DNA from: Sinonovacula constricta
Taxonomy: Eukaryota; Mollusca; Bivalvia; Cardiida; Solecurtidae
DNA: 64,000 nucleotides
Assembly (NCBI GenBank): GCA_007844125.1
Contig: CM017561.1
Coordinates: 31,302,889-31,366,888, forward strand
Direction of reading: 5' to 3'
Below are positions 37,301 to 51,100 of the stretch, piece after piece. The notes below the pieces were generated by a model, which was not told where the DNA came from, searched no databases, and worked only from the letters and a program-made list of their open reading frames with translations. The position numbers and the translations under genes are program-made. Position 1 is the stretch's first letter; every line of letters starts with the position of its first letter.

Positions 37301-40300
37301 ATGTTTTAGTCTGCGCACGCCTTCTATCATCTGGACACGAACTCTGCTTCACGTTCCTGTAGGCTTCCGATATTTGGTCGGGAACTAATACGCTTGACGA
37401 TACTCGGCCTGAAACTAATGCACGTAGGTGTTTAATTATATCATAGCCACAAATTCAAAAAAGTTGTTTGCTCACTTTCTTTTTTATCATTGTTTTGAAA
37501 TTGTCGAAAAGAACAAATAATGTTATGTCAAGATGTCCCCATTTGCAAAAAAAGAAACCGTACAAAATAATGAAGTTTTCATTACTTAAGCGACCTTTTG
37601 TCTCAATTTATGTTTCCGACATTTCTTCATCGCCCTAGCAACGAAAAGACGTACTGACATAAATCAACTACTTTTTTAAGTTCGCCTTCAATGGAAATGT
37701 TTTTGTAAAGTATGGCGTAACTCTTTCTTTTTATCAGTCGTAAAACAATAATTTTGCATAAAATCAATATATGGATCTGCCGACAAACCAATGTTCTAAA
37801 TCTTGAAACACAATGTTTGCTAATTATTTTTCAATTAATTAAAAATTTAAAACTGTTTAAAAAAGTTATAGGAATTTAATTTCTGGCACGATTTTTTTCT
37901 AGATCAGTACTGAGTATTCAAGACATACAAACGTTTTAGTGATTAATTAAAATTAAAGAAATAAATACTGTATACCGAGAAATAAACTTTCCTTAAACTC
38001 GGATTCAACTTGGGTTGGGAAGTTCGTGGGCAAGCAACTCCAGTCCGGCATTTGACTATCCCACCGTTGCCAACAATATAACGCAGGCCGGCGCTCTCCA
38101 ACGGTCACACATCCGTACACCAACCACGATAACCGTTGCTTAACCGCGCAACTTTGGAAGCCGCTTAAACCACGTCGTTAAACCAGCAGCAAAGCGCTTA
38201 TATATCTACCACTGCGGTCGTTACAAAACATGCAATGTAAGCATCCCTAACGTTGTTTAAACTATTTATGTTTAGTAATATTTATATGTCAGAAATATGA
38301 TGTCCTTACCTTCGACTTTAGGTCTAGCTGGAACATCAGGCTGTAAAAAGCAGAAAATTATGCTAATTAAATCGTTTTACAAGATAACATATAAGCTATG
38401 AACATATTTATGACTTTTACTTTGCACGTGTTATAGTTACTAACTTTCGCATCCGTTTATATGTTATGTTATAATCTTATTGCATGATTTACTTGTAATT
38501 TTTAAGGTAGGTTAGGCTTCTTAATTTTGAAGCGATATACTGATACATTACAAGTAACATCAGAAGATAACGAGTGTAGTGTAAATGGTACTGTAGTAAC
38601 TTACAAATATCTTGATATTTAATAGTCTTCGGCTGACGTAGTTATTTAGAGGAATTAAAAATTGGGATGTGGCCTTATCTGACATCATGCTTTGATCAAG
38701 GTGGGAGGTAAATATATAGGTTGGGGGGAGGATGTTGGGTGGGGCTGGACACAGTCTCAGGTTGCATTGGTATCAAGAAAGGGGTGGAGTTTGTAGCGAT
38801 ACTGACCAATGGCATTACAGTAAGCCCATGTGCATCACGTGTGATTAATCGTTTTACGACCTCTTCCCCAATGACATCGCTGTGTATTATAAACTAATCC
38901 AGTATCCAGCTGTGATCTCACTGCATGATCTTACCTTGGTGTGTGTATGTGTATGGTGTTTTCAGTGCCTATAAACATTGTTTGCTGTGTAAGAATACCC
39001 TATGATCTAGTTTTAAGGTAAATTTTAAGACAAACTGTCATGCATGTAGAGTAAGGATTTTCCTTCAGTTTTTGGCTAAATTGTATTTTTTGTTTCTGTT
39101 CTCTTCCTGTTAAATAAAGTAATAGTGACACCAGTCGCAAATACTAGAGACTTCTATCCTCGTGTTAGCTGATGTATTCGGATAAATCAACCAGCCTAAA
39201 CTTTATTACTTCTGTCAATAATCAAGTTTTCAAATGTATTGACCATTTCTACAAAAGTGTAATGTATAAAGAATATATAGTATCATATGCAATGCACATT
39301 TGAATGAGTGATTATTATGCCACAAGAAAATGTCTATATGTAATTTTGATTATTTACGGTAAAATAAAATATTATAAAATTTATAAAATAACATAGTTTA
39401 TTCATTTTTGTCATTATGTCACATATGCTGGAGTAAATGTCTTTTAACTCATATATTGGATGTATCTGCCCCAGCTTGAAAACGGAAGATCGCGGGTTCG
39501 AACATCGACTGCGGCTACTGGTATAGTTTCTCTAGCTGGCGCTTTGCGTATACGAAAAGTCCAGTAATTGTTTCAGAATAATGTAGATGGGTGTGGTATC
39601 ATGTCGCATTCCTACAAAATGTACTCACCATGAAACCAGGACTCGCAATTATAAAGAATCTAAATTAATCTTTCTTAAATAAACTTAGAAATTTCGTTAA
39701 ATTTGCAAAAATCCTTAAAAAAAGTCCTTAGATTTAATGGTTTTATGAATGAAATTGAAAAAAATATATCTTATAAATTTTTTAAAAAATTAAGAAGATA
39801 TCTTAGTTTAAGTTTAAAAACAACAACAAAGAAGAAATATTTTCATCAATTGGACCCCAGCACTATACGTGCTTAATAATTTAATCAATTTTAATCAATG
39901 AAATATAACTGTAAAATATATATTTTTTACTAAAAGCCTACAATTTTTTCATGAATACAATGAAAGTATACCTGATAGTATACGTTTCACACATTAAATT
40001 ACATGAGCGATCGTAATCTAGAATAACATTATGTTCATGGGATTGCGATATAAAGCATTAACGTCCTTAATATCGATTTTAGATACTATTATCAAGTATT
40101 ATGAAGACTGTGAGTACATTAATGTTACCAGACAACTAACGTGAAAGTCACATATGGTTTTGCATGAATAAGAATATATGATAAAGTCCTATGAGCATTG
40201 TAACATATACTTAACTCCGAAAAAGCACAGAACAAAGGTATTTCACATGTAAGCCAATCGAAAAGTAAGAACAAATTTGTGATGAGTCATTTAACGAAAA

Positions 40301-43300
40301 GAGCAAAAACTAATAACGTGGCGATATTATGCCAATGTAGGTAGACCTGTCGTCACGTAGTTTTTATACCGTTTTCTCGATCAAAATATTCTCTGTTAGT
40401 AACGCAGTAAAGAAAGAAACTTCTTGGACTTCTCCAGGCACAAAAAGGTCGAGGTGCTCCGTTTTAGGTGTTAAACAAGATTTATCAACGGAGTTTTAGA
40501 AGTTTATTTATGGGTTTTGCAGGGGTGACGTACATTTTCTTAGGACTCGCACTCGAGGTCCCGTGTAGGAACCTAGTAAGCTGGGTTTTTTTCTATTTGT
40601 TTCGGAAAAATAATGATTTTTTGTTCCACTTTTTTCACAAATAAAGATTTTTGTTATTGTTTGAATTTGGATCTAAAAGCAATGTCGACAGACTGACGGA
40701 CAGGTCCTTCATTAAAGTTGATATGTAACACATATATGCCTGTGTTATATCTACCGGTATTGCAGACATTTTGTAGCTGTCCACAAGAATGGATGCTTCA
40801 ATCACATTGTTCTTGTAAAGAAAAAACAAAAACAAGCGAATATCAAAAAGAAAGAATTATATTTTCGCTGTAAAAGAAGGACTTACCTTGTATTTCTCGC
40901 AATATTCCTGGTCGACCTTCTGCAAACGTTTAGCCAGTGTATAGGCGTAGGCATCTGCCTGTTCTTCACTGTCTCTTGTTACAACAACCAAATTTATTCC
41001 TCTGAATTCTGACAACAGCTTCTTGGGTCTGATTTTTATCTTCCAGGATATTGCATCTCCTTATTATAAGCAAATAATACATCAATGTACACACTTTTAC
41101 AGTAATTATTAAAATTTATGGTCTTTATAATAATTGCTGACACACTGTGTTTCCTTCTTATTGACGGTTTAAAGTGGTATATGTAAATATAAATAACTTG
41201 CTGTTTTATACATTAAGAATTATTGATGTCAGCCAGTGCAAAAAATAAGAAAAAATAAAAACACACAGAGACAAAAACGTTGTTTCATATGATTCGAAGT
41301 CGGGACATCTTGAATGACAATAATAATGCTGATAATGACAACGATCATGATGCAGCTACTACCGATGTTGATAATGCAGCTGCTGCTGATGGTATTGAGT
41401 CAGACGTATAAAATAATGATAACATTCGATACAGTCATCATTATAGCAAATGCAATAAAGTTAAAACTAAAATATAATTTAGCCTCGTTTAATTGAGGCA
41501 ATCGTGGCTTGAATCATATCATGTTTATTTAGAAATCCAGCTTTTTACAATTTACATTAAAGCATTTGATATTCCCTGCTATCTATTGTATTTTAACTAT
41601 AAGTAAGACCACTGCTGACAGTCTTTGTATTTTTGATATTAAATTGATAATCCAAAATATGTTTTCATATAGAATAACGTATGAAAACAAAGTGTGTATA
41701 CTTACCATAAGAAGAAGGGAGATCCGAAATACTCATTGCTTTAATCAATCGCTTGGGACTTCTGATGGCGTCCATTATATAATGTTTCATTTCCTGGCAC
41801 ACTCTTATGTTAAGTTTCAAATTCAGGTTGTATTTAATAAATTGCTTTCTGAACAGTCCAACAATGGTTGAGACTTCTCTAAGTTGGTCTTGACCTGGAA
41901 ATAATTTGGTTTGATTTTTGAAAAGCTTTAGCAAATATGTTCAATCTATTACAAAGTTGTCCTTTCTTCATACATTTTTTCTTGTTTCTTTGCTGTAGAG
42001 CTGTGCAACAGTTACCCTAAAATTTTGTTTCAATTTATTGGCAATATTTTTGGAAAGAATGACATGGGTTCCCTTTACTTTTATGCAAAGGTTCATGTGA
42101 GGACGATTTGAAGCTGGCCAAATGGAACAGATGTATTGTTTTCTTTTCATTGAGAGAGTTTGACATTATTACTGGGCATAACAGCAAAGCAAATTATGCT
42201 GACAAAGAATTTGGATTATCCTTGCTTGTGGTGCTGTATAGTCATATAGTCACACAGACTATACATACGACCGATGTAGTGTTATATAACTGTTTCCGAA
42301 TGACGAGAATTGCAACTTGTGACGCCGAGACATGAGGCTGGAAATCGCGCACACATGCTCCAGATAGCCTTTAAATGTAGCATGTACATTCATTCAGTTG
42401 TGCGAAATTGAATACTCCGAAGGTACTTTCTATCATACTGAAATGAGCGGTGACCCGACTAAGATTCGAACTACGACACCTGTCGTGTGTCCTACCATCG
42501 GACTATTAAGCTCCTACGCAGAGAGGTTTTCAAGGGAGCTATACCTGTACGATGAAAGATTTCAACTTCCGGTCGATGAACTATTAAGACACTAATGCGA
42601 TACTTGAGGTGCTTTTGCTTCAAGTCATCACCAAAGACAGATGATCATTTAAACACCAATACAAACATAATGCTACACTTTCCGTTTTGTTCCTTTTAAC
42701 CATGCAATATATTAGATCATATAAATATCTTTTATGTACACGGGTTTCAATGCTGGATAGATTGTTTATGTACAGTGTTCGATAAAACATGATACCTTCG
42801 TCCTTGAAATCTTTCCAATCCAATGTGATCAGCTGTGCACTGTCTCTGATTGCTATTTTGGCAGCCTCTTTATATTGTCCCCTATAGCTCTCTTCTGTGA
42901 TACGGATTTTCTTACAAATCCATGGATGTTGATACCCGTCGTGTCCTTCCACTAGTAGTCCATTCACAATTTTGTCTGGAAAGTTTTGGAAATGTCTACG
43001 AGGATAATGCTTTTAGTTCAGTTTCGTTATCATTAATAAATAATAGGTAAATAAGAAAAGGTCCTATCAAAATGTCCACAGATATTTTTATCTAAACTAC
43101 CTCTAGAAGGCAAACAGGGTAAATGTAAATGTGAAAAAAAAAAAACACAGAGAAGGGACATAACACACAAAAAGAAAAATCAGCAGTTACCGCCTTGGAA
43201 CGGCCTGTTGGCATAAGAACCGACTGGGGTGCTAAAATCTGGTTTGTGGAGCGCTCCATGCTCGCACTTCCTGAAGGTTTTTTCTATCAAATAAACAGCG

Positions 43301-45025
43301 TAAATAAAAATACCCTGTCAAAGTGAGACAACTAGCAGTAAGCACCTGCATCGGGAGTTGAAACAGATACAATCAACTTATATACAGACAAAATAGCTAG
43401 TAATAAAAAATATCAATATATATATACAACATGTACAGTAGATAAATGCCTCGGCAACCTAAAATTGTGATGTTAACGTATAATCTTAAATTTACTTAAT
43501 AATATTTTTTTCTGCTTAAAAGGTAAATGCATAACCTTTTCAGCCTTTTAAACATTTATTGTTGATTAGAATGCCGTTGTCAACTTACCGCCTTGTTTAA
43601 GTGGCCGCCTATGTAAATGGGAAATGACAATATCAGCAAAGTTTCCAAAGTAATCCGTGTGTGAGATTGTCACCTTAAGGCCATCACAATCTGCCCAGAC
43701 AACCTCCTCACTGTGTCTCAGACCTTAAAATTAATGTAAATGTGTTGTTGTTTTTTGTTGTTTTTTCATACATAAGCCAAATATAACAATATATAATCAA
43801 ATGAACCAATTTTGAATGATAAAATTTTCGGACACTGTACATAATTTCTTGACCTCGTTGTTTATAGTTTAGTTTTATATCTTGGAGACATCTCGCGACA
43901 ACTTAAAACGTTTACAAACCTCGGATGTAAATACAATTGAAAAAGAATATATGACAAAGTCCTATGAGCATTGTAACATATACCAAACGCTGAAAAGGCG
44001 CAGGACAAATGTATTTCATATGCAAGCCAAGTGAAAAGTAAGAACAAATGTGTGATGAGTCATTTAACGAAAAGAGAAAACCCGACAGTTACCGCCTTGA
44101 AACGGTCAGTCGGCAATGTGGGCCGACTGGGGTGCTTAAACCGGTTTTACAGAGCTCTAACCTCGCACTTCTTGATGGGTTTCTCAAATGCAAGAAATGA
44201 AAAGAAAGCCGATTTATTTGAATACAACATTTGCAAGCGCTGATGTTTTCTTAAGTTATGACGAAAGTAGTAACGTCATTGAAAAATAATGTCCACAAAG
44301 TGTTTAGAAAAGAAAGGTGTATTATTTCGGCTAGAAAAACTACACAAAAATAGTTGATCATAAAAGGCAGCATAGATATTAACACTTTTGAAACCAGAAC
44401 GTGTGTTTTCAGTTATTGTAAAGCTTATGGAGCTTGACGGTTACTTTCTATGTAGTTACATTTTTCCTTGTATATAACACGTATCATGGCGATAATTTCA
44501 ACACATATTTTGATATTTGATACTTTGTCTGGCCGAAAATTAACAGAAAAGACAGAAGTGGCTATTACACCAAACCGAAAAAACAACAACAAAAACAACA
44601 ACAACAACAACATTTCCCCCACAAAAAAACAAAACAAACAAACACAGCAACAACAACAAAACAACAAATAAACACACACACAAAACAACAACAACAGCAG
44701 AAGTATATATTTTTATTACGGCGTGTATGTTACTGGACCAAAAACTTAATATTTGGATACGACATCAAAATTTGAACGACATCAAAACTTGAAAAAGACC
44801 GCAAAGAAAGTTAGAAAGTTGAAAAGTTTTCAACCGCAAAAGGGTATTTATTGCCGGTCATCGAAAACAAATCCAGTCTAACGACTTCAAACGGTCCGAT
44901 GGTATATTATGAGTTATGTGTATTCAGAGCACTGAATGTTTTCTCAATGGCTCGAGTCATCTTTGGCCACTAATCAATATATCTTGCCCTCTTTTGCATT
45001 CTACTAATGCCACTGAATTTCTGTC

Positions 45026-45067
<42 letters not shown>

Positions 45068-45088
45068 CTGTCTGTCCCTGTCACTGTT

Positions 45089-45165
<77 letters not shown>

Positions 45166-48100
45166 CCTACCCACACTCCTGTAAAGAGTAGCCTATCTTA
45201 AAAACTTGTAACAACTGCGAGAGTCATCCGCTAATCAGTACTACATACTTGTACTTATTACATTAAATTCTGCTCTGCACCATCCGTCTCAGCTTTTCTT
45301 CGTATGCCTTATGAATTTCTTTTGAATAGCTAAGAAGTCAAAAGTTAGAAGGCAAATAGTTATTTAAGCATATATTATCTTCTGGCAACATTGAGCACAC
45401 ATACAAGTCCTGCACAGTGTTTTGGCCATAAATACGTATGTAATTTATCTGTACTTAGGTCAAAATAGCTTACGTAACGTACTTTGCCATGTAACTATTG
45501 TCTTGTGTATCGTCTCTAGTGACTTGTGGTCGCTCTCCACCAAGATTTTAATGCCAATCAACTAATGTTCATTTTTTCCATGCTAAATACTTCAATTAGA
45601 ATTCGCTTTTCAGTTTGTATAAAGTTCTGCTATGCTAATGGAAGTGTTCCAGGTGCATATGGAATTGGACACATTGACCTGCTTCAAACATGCTCCGTAG
45701 CCTGTATCGGATGCATCACATGTTATACTTTCTTAAGTTCTGGTAGAACGTCTTCATTTGTGGGTATCGAGAAAATGTAGCCAAAGGTAGGTCAGTATTT
45801 TAAGGTCAATGCAAAGTTACTATCGTATCTGCTTGCTTATTGACGACGCGCTGGGGCGCGACGCCTATATATGAAATGCTCACTGAAATTTGCACATGGG
45901 GAAAGTTTGCTTTGCGGACCTTACCTGATAAAATACGGTTATACGATAAAACGCGTGCTTATTATTATTTTATTTATTTATTTTTGTGTTTATTTTTGTG
46001 TGTCTGTATCTTTTAACATAACTTAGAAAAATACTATATGAACAATAATTATTTGTGTAATGTAAGGCTGCTGCACATATGCGATTTCTGTTTGTACAAT
46101 TTAGTTTTATAGTTAATATAATAATTTTGCATTTTTTTCTACATATGTAACATTTTGAAAAACTTATTTCTCGAGATTTATGGTATACTGAAAACTTTCA
46201 AATAAAAAGCATAACTTTTCAAACATGTCTGTTTTCCTCTTCCACTTTTTGCGTCGCCTTTGATGCTTCGCATCAACGACTTTTCTTGTTATAAATCGAA
46301 TGCATGAGAGGTAGAGAGACATGCATACGTACATTTAGACAGAGACAAAAAGAAAAAAAATATGGATAGAAAAAATGGGTGAGAGAAGAAAAAAAGGGTG
46401 ACAATGATGGAAATTCAAATTAAGATTTCCATGTCTCACTTAAATATTATATCGAAGACGTTCAGGTCTAAAGAAAACGTGCATGAATTTCTATGTTTTT
46501 ACCGTACAATGCAAATCGTTCGGACAAAGTCAAGACGTCCTATTTGACATTAATAATAAAGTATATAACTTCAAAATTCAAAATGCAAATGCCAATTCTC
46601 GGCGCACGTAAAATTGATTTTTTGCATGTCTGCATTCCACTTACGCACGTTTGTCAATAAGTCTCGCAATGGAACCTTGATCTCAGTAAAATTCAGGTTA
46701 CTAAATTTATCTTCTAGGGTTTCAGAATAATCACCTACAATCTCGAAAGAAACAAACAGCAAAAAAGAGACTGCTTCCTAAATAAAAAATATTTTTGGTA
46801 ATTTTTCATTACATTTTTTTTAAATCGACGTTTTCTGAAATTGAAACTTTGATCTCTGGGACAATTACATAATTTCCACAAAATACACTCCACTCTCCAC
46901 CAAGATATGGCATTTTTTCACAATTAAACAAAAAGACCCAAATCATGATAACAATATGATACGGATCAGTTTTTATGTTTGTATGACACTTTCTAGCAAC
47001 ATTTCGAACGATGTCTACCGAACTAGGATCCTTAATATCAGGTTTTAAATCAACTTCCGCTATAGAGGATGTCCCTTCTGCCAATCGGTACTCCACAGTA
47101 ACTTACTTTCATTGATGGTCTCCATCTCTTCCTGATATTTCCAAAGATAGCGGTCACACTCCTAAAAAATTACCAATACATATTGAACGATATTTTTACC
47201 TTACATATACACGAAAGAATGGGTCATTTTAAGATTTTTTCGAAAATGATAACAACAAGACTAGGTAAATGAATTTAAATAACAATCAAATAATTCATAC
47301 AACCACGGTGCAATCAACAAAAAATGTACTTACTTTAACATTTAACATAGAAAGCGTCTTAAAGTACAAAGATAATAATCTAACATCTAACCATATCGTA
47401 AGTAGCCGTAAACGCAAAAAAACAACAACAGCAACAAATAACAACAACAAACAACAATAACAAAAGTGTTAGGTCATCATGTGGATTACTGACCCTGACT
47501 AACAATGTCTCATCTGTACAAATAGGTACGTGAAAGGCTATCTTTCAATAATACTCTTATTGATACACTTTGATAAAGAAACAAGAAAAAAACAACATGA
47601 AAAGGTTGTCCATTTGTAGATATATTGCTTATTCGTTGTCTACTGTCAATTGATGCATATTCTAAAATGTAAAGTGGTATATTAATGTATGAATGTAGTT
47701 TTAATTTTATGTTTCCCAGCTGGATACATGATCTTCACTGACAAAAACAATACATAATAAACATACCCGACTGGGACTCAAAGCCTGAGAAATTAACATC
47801 CAGCATATGTAGCACCATTTATCTCAATTTCAGTCCAATACACCAATACATGCAAATCTGTATGATAGTTGACCTAAACCACAACGCTGACCTTCAAAAG
47901 AAACTTGTCTGCCTGAAGCGCAATTAATATCTACTGCGAGAAACTTGTCTGTCTGCAGAGCAATCAATACCTACTGTGAGAAACGTGTCTGTCTGCAGAG
48001 CAATTAATACCTACTGTTAGAAACTTGTCTGTCTGCAGTGCAATTAATACCTACTATGAGAAACGTGTCTGTCTGCAGAGCAATTAATACCTACTGTGAG

Positions 48101-51100
48101 AAACGTGTCTGTCTGCAGAGCAATTAATACCTACTGTTAGAAACGTGTCTGCTTCATCTGACTTTCGTGGGTACGACTACATATTATTATTTGTTATGCA
48201 GAGTAAATGCCATGATGCAGCATTTTAAATTTGACTTGGTTTTCGAATCTTTTCACTGACACATTTATGATAATATAATTTAACACGTCCAGCTATTATT
48301 GGTGGAGAATGACCCTAGATAATTGTCGCATAAAAACACCAGTGCTGATCGCATGTCACTTAACGGACGCAATCTTGAGAAGCATGCAGATATATATATA
48401 TATTACATGCAACAATTTATAGAATGATGCTATTACTCAACATTTTATGCTTGTAAGCTGTATATTTACAGCGCCTCACTAGCTAGGCGCTTCTCCATCG
48501 CACCGTGTTTTTACGAGTGCTTGGTATGGTTGCTTGCACAAAACTGAAAAATATCTCGAATTTAAAAAAAAAGCGAGTTCTACACAATGCTGTTATGATT
48601 GTCGGTAGAGATTCAAAATTTAAAAGAAAACTATTTTAAAATGGCAGTCAGTCATTGTTACCTGAATTAGCTGCGGGTTATCCACGACAAGTTTCACTGT
48701 TCTGACGCCACATTCATGAGCATGAATGAAACAGGAGCGAAGGATTTCAGTGACAGACATCAGCGTTGGATAGTTGAGTTCTCCTGTGCCAATGGCGGGC
48801 AATGCCAGGGACCTAATCAGATTTGTCTTTGCTGTCGTGAAGATGTTCTCCAAAAGCAGTTTAAGACACTGGAAAAAAATAAAAATAATACATGAGATTC
48901 TAAGAAATTCAGAGAGAAAGAGGGCAAAAAACAAGAAAGGAAAGAGAAAAAAGATACAGACAAAGAAAGAGAAAAATAGAGGGAGAGAGAAAAAGAGAGA
49001 GGCGATAGAAATAGGAAAGAGGACAGATATACACACTGACAGATAAAGAGCGATTGAAAGAAAGAGAGAGAGAGATAGAGAGACAAAGAGATTAATGCTG
49101 AAAAAATAGTAAATAAATAAAAGGCATACGAGAAAAATTAGACCTTAGATCTTATGCCATATTAATAAGCACTTACAAAGTGTGTTATTAAGTGTTTAAA
49201 AATGAACACTGACATACCAATTTTTTATTCAATCTCTCACTCTTAGGCAGGTTTCCCAGGATTACTTGTTTGCATGTGTAAAGCCGACCGGCACTGAAAG
49301 CTACAGTGTGAGTTACAGGGAAGTCTCGAGGAAGCAAAGTCCGCCATTCTGTTTCCATGGCAACTCCTCCTCTTTTTAGGAGCTCCGTGACCAGTGGATC
49401 ACGGGACTGATCCAAGGTTCTGTTTACAGGCAAAACGATGGCATCTACCTGTAGCATCCATAATTATAATTTGTTTATACAGATGTATCTACATGTATTA
49501 AGATTGCATTTATATGATTTGCATATGTTGTTTTTTTTAAATTTTAATAGCAATATAAGGATGCATATAATCAACTTTCCCTAGATATGTAAAAAGATAA
49601 TCAAGTGAAATCTCTTATTATTCACGTCATATTAATATGCATTTTTATTATTTGTATGTGCAATCTACAGTGTGTATATATATTTACATATATTTTTATA
49701 CATGATTATTATTGTTTTGTAATATATTTCCGGTTAGTATATAAAGAATAACTTGTGTGCGCAATCTTTAAGGATACATACATATACATGTATAGTATAT
49801 ATAGTCTAAGAAATAATATATTATTTAAGCTGCACCCTAAAAGAGCTGAAATAGGTTTATTATTTAGTGAAATATCTGTTCACATTTTATCAAAAATGTG
49901 TGAAAACCATATCATAAATAAATGTTTTCGAAAACGTTTTCGAAATGAAACTACCAGGTGGCGTCCTATTAAAAAGTAAAGATAACAAAATTTGAAAGGT
50001 AAGTTAAAGTATACATGCAGTATTTAATACTCCGCCATTGACCTTGCTCAAGAAAAAAACCTCGATAAACAGATACACAGTTTCTGTATGCTTCCTTTTT
50101 TACTAAAATTTTCATTAATTAAGAGCCAGAATACAGAAGTAGACTATGTCGTCTGTAGGCGAAACTAATGTTAAAAAGTTCGTAGCGGGTAGATAAGTAC
50201 GAGCTGTTAAGGCACGAAAACCATTAACTGTTGATACGATAATAAGATGTACTTGCACCGTTTACTTTGGTGTTTGCGCGATACTTTTCAACAACTTCAT
50301 GTTTGCTCTTTTCGTTAAATGGCTCATCACAAATTTGTTCTTACTTTTCGCTTGGCTTGCTTGTGAAATACCTTTGTTCTGTGCCTTTTCGGAGTTTAGT
50401 ATGTGTTGCAATGCTCATAGGACTTTGTCATATATTCTTATTCATGTGTCTTCTTAGCATGTAGTTTTACGTTCATCCATGATGGTTTTCCTAAGTAAAA
50501 TGTTGCTCTGTTAAACCAGACAACCAAGCTCAAGATGAACTTTATACTGGACAGTTTACTCAAATTGTTGCATTTACGCGAATCTTCAAATATATTTTGG
50601 TGGTATCTCAAGTGAATAACTTAATTTCGTTTTATGAAAATTTATATTACCTTCTCGTCAAACAAGGAGCTCTGAACTAATGATATGTAAGCATCTGAAA
50701 TAACAGAAACATACTTTTTGTATCTGGTTAAAAACAGGTATATACAAAATATTAAAACTTTATTTAAATAATATATACATAGTATTTTTACTTTTATTTG
50801 TTTTATTAATAAAACAATATGGTATCAAATTCCTGCAATTTTCATTGCATTGACTCTTTCGTTTACGCATAAGTTTAGGTTGAGAGAAAAATATTCTGTA
50901 TTTTAGTGGATTTTGTATGAATGTCAGTAGTAACAATTATTTTTGGTGTGTCAAAAATAAATTTCCTTCCCTATGTACTCTTGATTATGCTAACGTGTCT
51001 AAGGTAAAATAACTAACTTCTATTGTAAATTTGCCACTTAAGCTAATGTAATCAAAGCGTCTGTATATATTTTTGTCAAAATAATACAAGTGTATGGTCA

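Larger units (their letters stand above)
30541..38340 (-). repeat. Tandem array of ~1.6-kb A+B exon cassettes
   Basis: A-exon spacing is 1573, 1651, 1638 and 1585 bp. Exons, splice sites and introns are all repeated. The segment 34575-34925 is essentially identical to 36235-36575. The oldest unit (nearest 38.3 kb) is broken by insertions at 37990-38225 and about 38731-39658; remnants of its outer intron reappear at 39655-39775. Confidence 0.92.

Noticed and set aside
46809..47096. 95-codon minus ORF between exons 6 and 7
   Set aside because: Starts only 10 bp past the exon 6 donor, in a different frame, with no usable acceptor or good donor; kept as intron.
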